In this document: in pieces, positions 1 through 7,148 of the stretch
Layout of the letters: every line of letters starts with the position of its first letter
How positions within the stretch are numbered: the first letter of the stretch is position 1
Origin: Gemmatimonadota bacterium
GTDB taxonomy: Bacteria > Latescibacterota > UBA2968 > UBA8231
Length of the DNA: 17,809 nt
Direction of reading: 5' to 3'
Assembly (NCBI GenBank): GCA_002712305.1
Contig: PATE01000129.1
Location: forward strand, 1-17,809
Notes under the pieces: generated by a model
Told to the model about the DNA's origin: nothing
Seen by the model: the letters and a program-made list of their open reading frames with translations, nothing else
Databases searched by the model: none
Translations under genes and position numbers: made by a program

Positions 1-219
1 GAGGAGGAGGAGGAAGCTCCCGCGAACGACGAGGAGCAAGTCAACCCCACGAAGGTCGAAAAGGACAAGGAATTCGACCCGTTCGAGACGGTTCGCAATA
101 TCCGTGGCGATCTCGAGGACATCTACGAATCCATCGAATCTTTGCGCAATGACGAGGACATCGTCAAAGCCATGGCCCAGCGACTTGCCGCCGCCAACAA
201 CGGTAAGGCAAACGACTGA
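1..219 (+). CDS. C-terminal end of an acidic protein of unknown function (5'-truncated)
   Basis: Reading frame 1 is open from the window edge to TGA at 217-219, giving the last 72 residues of a protein whose start lies outside. It opens with a run of five Glu and stays strongly acidic (many E and D) for about 50 residues. It then becomes an alpha-helical, Ala-rich tail ending near the stop. No catalytic motif is visible and I do not recognise the family. The next gene starts 3 bases after the stop, so the two are very likely co-transcribed and perhaps partners. The acidic low-complexity stretch looks like a disordered linker. The frame is supported by uninterrupted coding and tight coupling to the next gene; function is unknown. 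Confidence 0.6.
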   Translation, partial: EEEEEAPANDEEQVNPTKVEKDKEFDPFETVRNIRGDLEDIYESIESLRNDEDIVKAMAQRLAAANNGKAND

Positions 220-222
220 CTC

Positions 223-570
223 ATGGAGACGACCTTCGCACCCGCTGGACTTGCTGTGTTCCTTCTCATCGTGTGTCTTATCACACGCGAGAGCACCGAG
301 GCCAAATTGCGCTCCATGCGGATGGAGTTGATGGGCCTGCGATCCAAGGAACGCACGCTGGAAGAGCAGGTGAAGGCCGTACAGAAAACCGAATCGCAGA
401 TCCGTGAAGGCATGATGCGCATGAGTCGCACAGAGAAAACCACAGGCCATGTCGTGATCGACCTGTTCCGCAAGCTGACCACCCTCTATGAGTTCATTCG
501 GCAGGAGCCCATGCCGCCCGTGCCAGATCCGGATGGCGCCGTCTCCAGGGGAGAAGAGGTCGCCGCTTGA
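223..570 (+). CDS. Small single-pass membrane protein with coiled coil, unknown function
   Basis: The ATG at 223 follows the upstream stop by 3 bases. The 115-residue product has one hydrophobic segment at about residues 5-21, then a charged heptad-like helix of about 25-75 rich in E, K, R, M and L (for example LRSKERTLEEQVKAVQK), typical of a coiled coil. A less ordered Pro-rich tail with PPVPDPDG ends the protein. It is probably inner-membrane anchored with the coiled coil on one side. The TGA stop (568-570) overlaps the TTG start of the aldo/keto reductase, so translation is probably coupled. I recognise no family. The acidic upstream protein and this one may form a small structural pair, which is only an inference from adjacency. 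Confidence 0.7.
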   Translation: METTFAPAGLAVFLLIVCLITRESTEAKLRSMRMELMGLRSKERTLEEQVKAVQKTESQIREGMMRMSRTEKTTGHVVIDLFRKLTTLYEFIRQEPMPPVPDPDGAVSRGEEVAA

Positions 571-1463
571 AGGTCCGGCGTTTTGGCCACTCGGACTGGC
601 AGGTCAGTGAAATAGGTCTCGGTGGCTCCTGGTTCTATGGTCGACCTGAATTCGGCCCCAAGCCCATTTCCTATGGCGTCAACCTCGTTGAGAGGGCGAT
701 CGAATTGGGAATCAACTACTTCGACACGGCGCCCCTGTACGGGAAAGGACGCAGTGAAGAGGTACTGGGACATGCCCTGAAAGGCATTGATCAGCCCTAC
801 TACCTGGCGACGAAGGTCGGCTACTTCCCCGAACCCTTCGACTACACGCGTGACAGTGTTCTGCGTGGCTTCGAAGCCAGTCTCAAACGCCTTCAGGTCG
901 ATCGCGTCGACCTGGTGCAGATCCACGAATCTGAACAGGCCGGCTGGGACGGCGTCTTCGGTGCGGGGCGCACCCTCGAGACACTTCGCGAGCTGAAAGA
1001 ACAAGGCCTTACAACTCACATTGGCCTGACCGGGTCGGACCTCACGTTGATGGCGAAGATTCTCGATGAGGTCGACGATTTCACGTCGGTCATCACCTTC
1101 CTCAAGTATGACATGCTCGTCCAGGACGCGGCCGACGAGTTGATCCCCAGCGCCGCGCGCAATGATGCTGCCGTGATCTGCGCATCTCCCCTGCACGGAG
1201 GTTTGCTGGGATCAAAACGCGACCACTGGCGCGAAACGGGTCGCTTTGCTGAGCGCTATGAACGCCAGGAGCGGATCGAGGCCGTGCTGTCCGAGCATGA
1301 TATCACCTCGGTCGAAGCGGGCCTCAGATATCTGCTGTCCGACGACCGCGTGGGGATGATTCTGTCGGGGGTTGCCAGCGTCGAGGAGTTGGAGACCTCC
1401 GTGGCCGCCTCGACGGCAGGCCCGCTGCCCCCTGGGCTGATCGAGCAGATCAACAGCGCCTGA
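567..1463 (+). CDS. Aldo/keto reductase family oxidoreductase
   Basis: This 298-residue protein has the AKR (beta/alpha)8-barrel signature and a complete catalytic tetrad: Asp53 and Tyr58 in FDTAPLYG, Lys83 in ATKVG and His120 in VQIHE. The N-terminal LGLGGSWFYG-type strand and the late ILSGVASVEEL segment match the NAD(P)-binding end of the fold. Members of this subgroup include sugar dehydrogenases of the D-threo-aldose / L-fucose / L-galactose dehydrogenase type, so a cytosolic sugar or polyol redox step is plausible; the substrate cannot be read from the sequence. The TTG start is supported by a purine-rich AGAGG about 7 bases upstream and by a 4-bp overlap with the preceding stop. The Gfo/Idh/MocA gene follows 70 bp downstream, supporting a catabolic cluster. 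Confidence 0.93.
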   Translation: MKVRRFGHSDWQVSEIGLGGSWFYGRPEFGPKPISYGVNLVERAIELGINYFDTAPLYGKGRSEEVLGHALKGIDQPYYLATKVGYFPEPFDYTRDSVLRGFEASLKRLQVDRVDLVQIHESEQAGWDGVFGAGRTLETLRELKEQGLTTHIGLTGSDLTLMAKILDEVDDFTSVITFLKYDMLVQDAADELIPSAARNDAAVICASPLHGGLLGSKRDHWRETGRFAERYERQERIEAVLSEHDITSVEAGLRYLLSDDRVGMILSGVASVEELETSVAASTAGPLPPGLIEQINSA

Positions 1464-1484
1464 GCAGATCAGCACTGAGCAGAT
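1442..1484 (+). repeat. Three short direct repeats around the aldo/keto reductase stop codon
   Basis: The 9-mer YGAGCAGAT occurs at 1442-1450, 1461-1469 and 1476-1484, with starts 19 and 15 bp apart. The second copy contains the TGA stop of the reductase. The first two copies share a longer core, GAGCAGATCA followed by ACA or GCA. It looks like a local slippage or tandem duplication of the gene's 3' end; no role is evident. Confidence 0.5.
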
Positions 1485-1533
1485 TCACGACACCCGAGAC
1501 TCGCCTTTCACATTCTACCAGACTGGATCATCC

Positions 1534-2604
1534 GTGCCCCCTACTCGTGTTGGCTTCATCGGCCTCGGTCACATTTCCATTCACGCCCACCTGCCTGGAC
1601 TGCAGCCGTTGGTCGAGTCCGGTCAGGTCGAGTTGTCGGCCTTCTGTGACGTCAGCGAAGAAGCACTCGCCGAGCAGTCTGCCGCCTTTGGAGCCAAGGC
1701 GACCTTCACCGATCATGTGCAGATGTTCGAGCAAGCCGACTTGGATGCCGTGTACATCAATCTGCCGCCGACACTGCACACGGATCAGGTGTCCATCGCT
1801 GCCCAACGCGGTATTCACACTTTTGTCGAAAAACCAGTCAGTCTCGACATGGCTCAAGCGACAGGGTTCGCCCGACAGATCGAAGAGGCGGGCATCGTGG
1901 CTCAGGTCGGCTTTATGAGCCGCTACTATTCATCCGCCGAACACGTCGTCGAGTTGCTGCGAGACCGCACGCCTCGCCACGTGCAGGTATCCCTCTTCTA
2001 TTCGGGCAAACCCGTGCGTTGGTGGACGAGTCGCTACGAAGAGTGCGGTGGTTCCTTCGTTGAGAACACGATTCACATGATCGACCTGATTCGTTACTTC
2101 CTCGGGGATATCGACGATGTATCGGCTTTCTATCTCTGGCGAGAGCCCGGAGAAGGCCCAGAGATGATGAACATGCCCCACGTGTACGACGTGAACTATC
2201 GGTTCGCCTCGGGCGTCGTAGGCAACGCGACCACCTCGCGCGTTCTCACCGATGCCAATGGTGCTGGACGTGGCGAGGTCCTGATCATCTGCGATGACGC
2301 GCTCATCGAATGGTCGACAACGAAGGTGACCGTCAATGGCGAGACCACCTTCGAAGCAGAGCCGAAGGGGCGTGAAGCCTTTGCGCTGCAGGCGGCTGCG
2401 TTCATCGAGGCCGTTCAGGCCAAGGACCCCTCTCGCATGCGCAGCCCCTACGGACCCAGCCTCAATTCCCTGGCCGCCGTGCTCGGCGCCAACGCATCGG
2501 CCGAGAGAGACGGGCAGCGGCTGGCGTTGGCCGATGTGGAGGCCAGCGAGGTCACCTGGAATCCACGACACTGCGCCGGCCACGGGACACCCACCCTCGA
2601 CTGA
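1534..2604 (+). CDS. Gfo/Idh/MocA family NAD(P)-dependent oxidoreductase
   Basis: The 356-residue product starts with a Rossmann strand and dinucleotide loop, VGFIGLGHIS (residues 6-15). The family motif EKP follows at 99-101 (FVEKPVSLD); its Lys is the usual catalytic or cofactor-binding lysine. The C-terminal alpha/beta domain carries the GGSFVENTIHMIDL segment (172-185) with His181 and Asp184, matching the conserved His/Asp stretch of the family. These enzymes oxidise or reduce sugars, inositols and related polyols in the cytosol; the exact substrate is not determinable here. The GTG start is the first in-frame start before the Rossmann strand; no strong Shine-Dalgarno is visible. The hydrolase gene begins 5 bp after its stop, so the two are one transcription unit. 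Confidence 0.93.
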   Translation: MPPTRVGFIGLGHISIHAHLPGLQPLVESGQVELSAFCDVSEEALAEQSAAFGAKATFTDHVQMFEQADLDAVYINLPPTLHTDQVSIAAQRGIHTFVEKPVSLDMAQATGFARQIEEAGIVAQVGFMSRYYSSAEHVVELLRDRTPRHVQVSLFYSGKPVRWWTSRYEECGGSFVENTIHMIDLIRYFLGDIDDVSAFYLWREPGEGPEMMNMPHVYDVNYRFASGVVGNATTSRVLTDANGAGRGEVLIICDDALIEWSTTKVTVNGETTFEAEPKGREAFALQAAAFIEAVQAKDPSRMRSPYGPSLNSLAAVLGANASAERDGQRLALADVEASEVTWNPRHCAGHGTPTLD

Positions 2605-2609
2605 GAGAT

Positions 2610-3896
2610 ATGACACAGCTACGAGCCGGTATCTCGCGCAAAACGATCACGCCGCCAACTGGCATTCACTTGATGGGATACGGCAATCGAATTCAGGGAA
2701 ATGTCGGTGCCCATGATGATCTGTATGTGTCCACCGTCGCTTTCTACGATGGCGAGTCGTACGCCGCCATACTCACGGCCGACCACACCTTCATCAACTC
2801 GGTGCTGGTGAAACGAATCAAGGCCGAGGTCACAGCGACTACTCCGATCGAAAGGGACGCTATATTCCTGTGTTGCTCGCACACCCATGCCGGTCCGATC
2901 GGATACGCCGATCATGAGTCCTCCCCCGAGGCCCTCGCGTATGTAGATGACCTGGTCGGACGGTGTGCCGACAGTGTCACCGACGCCCTGGCAGAACTCC
3001 AGACCATCACCCTCCACGCCGGCACCGATCGATCACAAATCAACATTAATCGCCGCGAACTCAGTGATGGGGGCCAGATTGTGATCGGCGAAAACCCCGA
3101 GGGGCTCGTCGACCACGAAGTCCAAGTCGTGCAGTTGCAGGGGGCGTCCGGATTGCCGGTGGCCAACCTCGTCAACTACAGCTGCCACCCTGTCGTGATG
3201 GGCCCCCTCAACCGCCAGGTCTCGGCAGACTGGGTCGGCGCGATGCGTCAGGGTGTCGAGGATGCCGCCTCAGGGATGTGCCTCTTCATCCAGGGCACAC
3301 CAGGTGACATCAATCCTCGTAAGATGCGCTGGTCGGAGGACAGTTGGGATGAGGTGAAAGAACAGGGCCGTGATGTGGCTGCCGCCGTCGTCCGAGCCTG
3401 CCAGCAGTTGACACCCGTGGCCAGCGGCCCCCTCCGCGCCCGGCAGCAAGATGTGTGGCTGAAGCTTCTTCCCGCCAGGCCCTTCGACGAAGCCTTCCGG
3501 GCCCTCGTGCCTGGGATCACGAGTCTCGAAGAATATCACACAGAACGGCAGAAGGCCTTTCCGTGGCACGTCGAACTCGACCACCGAGACGACGCTACGT
3601 ACTCAACCGTCGCGGTGGGAACGTTGAGGCTGGGAGACTGGTCTCTGGCCACGATGGCGACGGAGCCCTTTTGCGAGACAGGTCTCGGCATCAGGGACGG
3701 ATCTTCGGCGCAGATGACGTTCGTTTCGGGATATACGAATGGCTGCAACAGCTACTTACCCGTTGCCTCTGCCTACGAATCCGGCGGTTATGAAGTCGAA
3801 ACGGCACCGTTGTTCTACAAACTCCCCTCGGCCTTCTCGTCTGAGAGTGAAGCCACTGTACGACGCGCGATCCTTGAACTTCTGCGATCAGACTAG
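2610..3896 (+). CDS. Neutral/alkaline non-lysosomal ceramidase-like hydrolase
   Basis: The 428-residue product matches the N-terminal catalytic domain of the neutral ceramidase family (amidases that cut N-acyl-sphingosine). Metal-site motifs are visible: CSHTHAGP (His91/His93 region), NYSCHPV with His193, QGTPGDINP (228-236), ATEPF with Glu352 and GYTNGCNSYLP (374-384) with candidate ligand Tyr. These correspond to the His, His, Glu, Tyr zinc set known in the Pseudomonas enzyme. There is no signal peptide: the N-terminus MTQLRAGISRKTITPP runs straight into the fold, and the C-terminal immunoglobulin-like domain of classical ceramidases is absent. A cytosolic amidase or esterase acting on a small sugar-linked substrate is therefore as likely as a ceramidase. 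GAGAG precedes the ATG closely, and the gene follows the Gfo/Idh/MocA gene by 5 bp. Confidence 0.88.
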   Translation: MTQLRAGISRKTITPPTGIHLMGYGNRIQGNVGAHDDLYVSTVAFYDGESYAAILTADHTFINSVLVKRIKAEVTATTPIERDAIFLCCSHTHAGPIGYADHESSPEALAYVDDLVGRCADSVTDALAELQTITLHAGTDRSQININRRELSDGGQIVIGENPEGLVDHEVQVVQLQGASGLPVANLVNYSCHPVVMGPLNRQVSADWVGAMRQGVEDAASGMCLFIQGTPGDINPRKMRWSEDSWDEVKEQGRDVAAAVVRACQQLTPVASGPLRARQQDVWLKLLPARPFDEAFRALVPGITSLEEYHTERQKAFPWHVELDHRDDATYSTVAVGTLRLGDWSLATMATEPFCETGLGIRDGSSAQMTFVSGYTNGCNSYLPVASAYESGGYEVETAPLFYKLPSAFSSESEATVRRAILELLRSD

Positions 3897-3919
3897 CGCC
3901 AAAGTGCGTCTCACCAGGA

Positions 3920-4338
3920 TTACCTGTTGACCCCGGTCGCGAACTTTCGATGTATCGCTGAGAAAGCGAGTCCCATCAGGCCAAACTGAAGGGCCAGGTG
4001 GAGCGTTTCAATGGGGATGAAGACGTCCGGCCTGCACGCTCGCCTTGGCGGAGCACGCCAACACCTGCACGGTCCAATGGTAGAGAGCCGGCCGCCAGGG
4101 CGAATAGCAAACCTGCTCTCAAGGGCCGCTCCGCATCGTGGAATCGCGGATACACAGCGGCCAGGATCAGTGCCTGACTTGCGATGGCGGCAAATCCGAG
4201 AGCGAAACTGGGCTCCCCCTCGAAATAACCGAGGCTGCGATAGAGATCCTCGAACAGCGTGATGTGCCAGATCACGGCAACCGGAAAGGTCATCACGACG
4301 TAGGCCAGGGCACACAGCAGTAGTGGACGCAGCTTCAT
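3920..4338 (-). pseudogene. Small multi-pass membrane protein gene interrupted by two frameshifts
   Basis: From ATG at 4338 the frame encodes a membrane protein (MKLRPLLLCALAYVVMTF, then WHITLFEDLY and ALGFAAIASQALILAAVYP) but loses membrane character after LRAGLLFALAAG. The continuation LYHWTVQVLACSAKASVQ lies in a second frame (about 4083 down to 4031). The end, DVFIPIETLHLALQFGLMGL, lies in a third frame that stops with TAA at 3920-3922. Both shifts fall at a GCCGG, and each is repaired by removing one base, giving an intact protein of about 139 residues with about four membrane helices. A similar small-membrane-protein pattern is known to me only as uncharacterised. This is either a decaying gene or two sequencing/assembly indels. 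It lies 78 bp downstream of the hydrolase gene on the same strand. Confidence 0.7.
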
Positions 4339-4416
4339 GATGGTTTGCTCGGCTCCTCAAGGATCAAATGCGGTGATCTACTCGCCGCCGAGGTCCGACC
4401 GGCGCCGCAATGTTGA

Positions 4417-5634
4417 CTACTCGTCGGGCCAGATCTGCGAAAGACGACCCTGCGCACGATCGGTGGTGATCGTGAAGATTTCTGAATCCCCCGAGACGAT
4501 CGATACGCGCACTTGCCGGCCCGCCTCGATCGAATAGTGAGAGAAACGCACCCGCTCAGGGATCCGATCCAAATGGACCGTCAGGGAACGCGTATCTCGT
4601 GCCCGTACATCGAGCTTGTCGGCGGCTAGCGATACTTCGACTTCGGCCATGCCCTCCCCCTCGACGGGCTCGATTGTAAGCCAGAGGATCCGCTTCGCTT
4701 CATCGGTGACCAGGTGCAGGCGGGGATAGAATCGTTCCGCCTGCCCGTCCAGACCGACACGCTGGTGGTGCTGCAGTTGATCCAGCACCCACGAGGCGGG
4801 AAAGTTGATCGGCAGATGAGGCGCGCCTTGAAGCCAATGTGGATCAGGCTGGAATCGATCGTACTGCCGAATCGCAGCGACGAGGGATTCGGTCTGCTCC
4901 GGTGGCACGATTTCATCGAGGGTGCCGTGCCAGAAGATCGTCGGCACATACTGGAAGTTCGGCGCGTACATCACGGCTGACTGACGTCGATACGTGTAAT
5001 TAGTTGATGGCGAGAACGTGCCACCGAGTTCCACGCTCAGCAGAGAGTCGACCCTCGTCCTCAATTGGAGGGTTTTCGCACTGAGCGCAGTCGGAGCGGA
5101 TCGTTTCTGCCATGCTTCGACGTCGTAGATGCCCTGCCCTGACACCACCGCCGCAAATCGGCCCGGATACTTGGCGGCTGTTACAGCAGACAACATCCCT
5201 CCCATGGAGCGCCCTGCCAGGTAGACGCGCGACGAGTCGACGGGATAGTGAGCCTCCATGTATTGGATCGCATCGATGAGATCGTGCTGGGCCTCGAGGG
5301 CTGCCATGGAGAAGCGCCCGTCCGAGTGTCGCCCGTGCAGTTCCGGCACCACCAGCAGCCAACCCCGCTTTTCGATCTCGTCGTAGTAGTAGGCTTGCGA
5401 ATGGCGACTTCCCCACGCGTGGTGGGCAAGAACCAGAAGCGGTCGTTTGTCCTGTGCGGTGAGCGCTTCGGGAACGAGGGCGAACGCCAGTTGTTCGCTG
5501 CCATCGTAGGAACTCTTGAAGCTGAACTCGACCTGCTCGGCCCCCGCGGAGACACCGAGCGCCAGCAGGCAGACGAGAACGAGATGTCCCGCGTTGAGGA
5601 CGCGAGGCGAGACACCAGATTGGCTCTCAGTCAT
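4417..5634 (-). CDS. Secreted alpha/beta hydrolase (prolyl-oligopeptidase/esterase-like)
   Basis: The 405-residue product begins with a signal-peptide-like segment (hydrophobic core around residues 17-30, LVLVCLLALGVSAGA), so it is probably exported. The alpha/beta-hydrolase fold shows LLVLAHHAWG (oxyanion region, 66-75) and the nucleophile elbow GRSMGG with Ser143. The acid Asp240 lies in HGTLDEIVPP and the catalytic His273 in GAPHLP, so the triad is complete. After about residue 305 comes a beta-rich C-terminal region of unknown role. This resembles secreted polyhydroxybutyrate-depolymerase-like or S9 peptidase-like esterases; the substrate is unknown. A longer in-frame extension upstream is rejected because it overlaps the next gene and is Arg/Pro-rich. 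The ATG at 5634 overlaps the upstream stop by 8 bp, implying translational coupling. Confidence 0.9.
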   Translation of the reverse strand: MTESQSGVSPRVLNAGHLVLVCLLALGVSAGAEQVEFSFKSSYDGSEQLAFALVPEALTAQDKRPLLVLAHHAWGSRHSQAYYYDEIEKRGWLLVVPELHGRHSDGRFSMAALEAQHDLIDAIQYMEAHYPVDSSRVYLAGRSMGGMLSAVTAAKYPGRFAAVVSGQGIYDVEAWQKRSAPTALSAKTLQLRTRVDSLLSVELGGTFSPSTNYTYRRQSAVMYAPNFQYVPTIFWHGTLDEIVPPEQTESLVAAIRQYDRFQPDPHWLQGAPHLPINFPASWVLDQLQHHQRVGLDGQAERFYPRLHLVTDEAKRILWLTIEPVEGEGMAEVEVSLAADKLDVRARDTRSLTVHLDRIPERVRFSHYSIEAGRQVRVSIVSGDSEIFTITTDRAQGRLSQIWPDE

Positions 5635-6481
5635 TCGCTGATGCCAGCACGACATTGGTCGCCTCAAGTTCCCACGTCTCGTTGTAGATGGTCGGTTTCG
5701 GGCGCGATGGTGGGTACCCGGGCGGTGGCGATGCCGGATCCCACAGTTCATGGCGATCACGGCCACGGGGTGCGTCCAACCACTCGCGATCCTCGGCCGT
5801 GGCCTCCACCTCGCGTTGCAGAATGAACTCCACATGATCGAAGGCGGTGATCGCCACGTGCGCGAGAAAGACACGATCCACACCCTCTCCATCCCAGGTG
5901 GCCAGATCGGGAAGGACGACGGGACCCGTACAGATCTGAAACTCCGCATCCGCTTCATTGACATTGATCAGATTCACGGGAAACTCCACGGTCACCGTGA
6001 CACCGCTCTCGGCGTCTACGTACGAGGATCGGGCATTCATACAGTCGTTGGCGAAGGTCGCTTCCACGATCTGTTTCGCATCGGTTAGCTCTCGAGTCTC
6101 ACCGAATCGTTGGATCCGCAGTTGGGTTTCGGTGAACAGGTTCGACAGCGGGCTTCGCGAGACATCCTGTGTAACCGAACTTGGCTGTCTTGCCACGGGA
6201 ATGGCGTGGTGTTCGCTGAAGACCAGTCGCCATTCGGCGCTGGGTATCTGAAAGAGGTTGCGGCGTGCGATCGTGTACTCAGATCGGCAGGGCGACCCGG
6301 CGTAGATCGGCGTGACCTTCCCGGAGGCATGTTCAGTAATCTCGCAGCAGGCCTCGAGATTGAACCGCACGTGATAGACCTGCCCCTCTTCGCCGACGAA
6401 TCCGCCGGCATACTTGTAGTGCTCGTCGTGGCTCCAGGGCGTATGCCGCCAGGTGAAGGATGAGCGTGCAAAGTCGATCAT
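5627..6481 (-). CDS. Conserved-looking protein of unknown function (284 aa)
   Basis: ATG at 6481 overlaps the YHS gene stop as ATGA, and the TGA at 5627-5629 overlaps the hydrolase start, so this is the middle gene of a coupled three-gene operon. The product is soluble, with no signal peptide or membrane helix. It is rich in aromatic and acidic residues, with many predicted beta strands (EWRLVFSEHHAIPV, VTVTVEFPVNLINV, HVEFILQREVEA). A Pro-rich segment follows (PASPPPGYPPSRPKP, about 253-267), then a closing strand. Two adjacent cysteines occur at ACCEIT, and Cys also at SPCRSEY, NDCMNA and FQICTG. I do not recognise a family or active site. Co-translation with a YHS protein and a secreted hydrolase suggests a shared process, possibly metal or envelope related, but no function is assigned. 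Confidence 0.75.
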   Translation of the reverse strand: MIDFARSSFTWRHTPWSHDEHYKYAGGFVGEEGQVYHVRFNLEACCEITEHASGKVTPIYAGSPCRSEYTIARRNLFQIPSAEWRLVFSEHHAIPVARQPSSVTQDVSRSPLSNLFTETQLRIQRFGETRELTDAKQIVEATFANDCMNARSSYVDAESGVTVTVEFPVNLINVNEADAEFQICTGPVVLPDLATWDGEGVDRVFLAHVAITAFDHVEFILQREVEATAEDREWLDAPRGRDRHELWDPASPPPGYPPSRPKPTIYNETWELEATNVVLASAND

Positions 6482-6975
6482 GGGTTGCCTGCCCCTTTCC
6501 ACTCCTGCTCGGCAAGTTGCGCGACCTCTGAACGCCGTGCGCGGAAGTCCTTCATCGGCTCCTCATCAAAGAAGACGTACAGTTTGTCGTCCTCGATGTG
6601 CCGGACCGTTGGATCGGCAGAGGCCGTCGAACCTGCCGAGACCGCCACGGCGCAGTGGCCACCAAATTGCGGAGCATATTTGGTGGGCTGGGCTTCGAAC
6701 AGGGCTCGATGGTCTTCATTGACGAAGTGCCAGTCCGAGTCCATCCAACGCACGTGATGGGCGGGCGATCCCATCGTGGCCGCGCCATTCACGTGATAGG
6801 CGACGGTGTCGTAGCCGCTCAGGGCGACACCATCGGCCGTGTCGACGGGCTGATACCAGCCCCAGGACAGCGGGGATACATGGATGGAAAGGGGCAGAAT
6901 GACAGCGAGGCCGAGAACGGCACCGACGACGATTCCAACACTCTTTCCTTTGTGTTCACTGATCCAGCGTAGCAC
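6478..6975 (-). CDS. Membrane-anchored YHS domain protein
   Basis: The 165-residue product has a short basic N-terminus, one membrane helix at about 12-32 (VGIVVGAVLGLAVILPLSI), then a YHS-type domain. Diagnostic segments are ALSGYDTVAYHVNG (51-64), the W-x4-WHFVNEDHRALFE stretch (77-94) and KYAPQFGGHCA (99-109) with Cys108. YHS domains are small, often metal-associated modules found in copper/heavy-metal proteins and in stand-alone periplasmic proteins. Here it is likely held on the outer face of the inner membrane. The GTG start at 6975 is favoured by GGGAGG about 7 bases upstream on this strand; a nearby ATG is out of frame. It is the first gene of the coupled minus-strand operon and is divergent from cfa. 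Confidence 0.88.
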   Translation of the reverse strand: MLRWISEHKGKSVGIVVGAVLGLAVILPLSIHVSPLSWGWYQPVDTADGVALSGYDTVAYHVNGAATMGSPAHHVRWMDSDWHFVNEDHRALFEAQPTKYAPQFGGHCAVAVSAGSTASADPTVRHIEDDKLYVFFDEEPMKDFRARRSEVAQLAEQEWKGAGNP

Positions 6976-7043
6976 GGTTCATCCTCCCGGTGAGGAGTCA
7001 ATGTCTATGGTGCGGGGCCCAGCTCTGCCCAGGTACAGTGTGC

Positions 7044-7073
7044 ATTATCGTGTGTCACAGGTGGCCAGGGCAA
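7044..7073 (-). promoter_or_regulatory. Candidate sigma70-type promoter for the YHS operon
   Basis: Read on the minus strand, TTGCCC (7073-7068) is followed after 18 bases by GATAAT (7049-7044). They match TTGACA in 4 of 6 and TATAAT in 5 of 6 positions. Transcription would begin near 7037, about 60 bases before the GTG start of the YHS gene. The inverted sequence TGTG-T-CACA (7051-7059) lies in the spacer and could be a protein-binding site. Prediction from consensus only. Confidence 0.45.
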
Positions 7074-7077
7074 ACGC

Positions 7078-7106
7078 TTGCCTTCAGGTCGGCAGATTCA
7101 CATTAT
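7078..7106 (+). promoter_or_regulatory. Candidate sigma70-type promoter for the cfa operon
   Basis: TTGCCT (7078-7083) and CATTAT (7101-7106) are separated by 17 bases, each matching consensus in 4 of 6 positions. Transcription would start near 7113, leaving a leader of about 35 bases before the cfa ATG. Its -35 box lies only 4 bases from that of the opposing minus-strand promoter, so the two may compete or share a regulator. Prediction from consensus only. Confidence 0.4.
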
Positions 7107-7137
7107 GCACGGTCAACCAAGCAACTGGGGAGAGCCC

Positions 7138-7142
7138 GGAGG
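7138..7142 (+). promoter_or_regulatory. Shine-Dalgarno deciding the cfa start
   Basis: GGAGG lies 6 bases before the ATG at 7149. This supports starting cfa there rather than at in-frame codons farther upstream, whose translation (Cys-rich, no similarity to Cfa) covers the divergent promoter region. Confidence 0.75.
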
Positions 7143-7148
7143 CGAGAG

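Noticed and set aside
1-15. GAG triplet repeat as a microsatellite
   Set aside because: Encodes a poly-Glu run in an open reading frame that continues to the stop at 219; better read as acidic coding sequence.
5635-5964. In-frame N-terminal extension of the alpha/beta hydrolase
   Set aside because: It is antisense-like Arg/Pro/Ser-rich sequence overlapping the 284-aa gene in another frame, and a proper signal peptide begins at the ATG at 5634.
6990-7148. Upstream extension of cfa
   Set aside because: It has no similarity to Cfa, covers the predicted promoters, and the real ATG has a GGAGG 6 bases before it.
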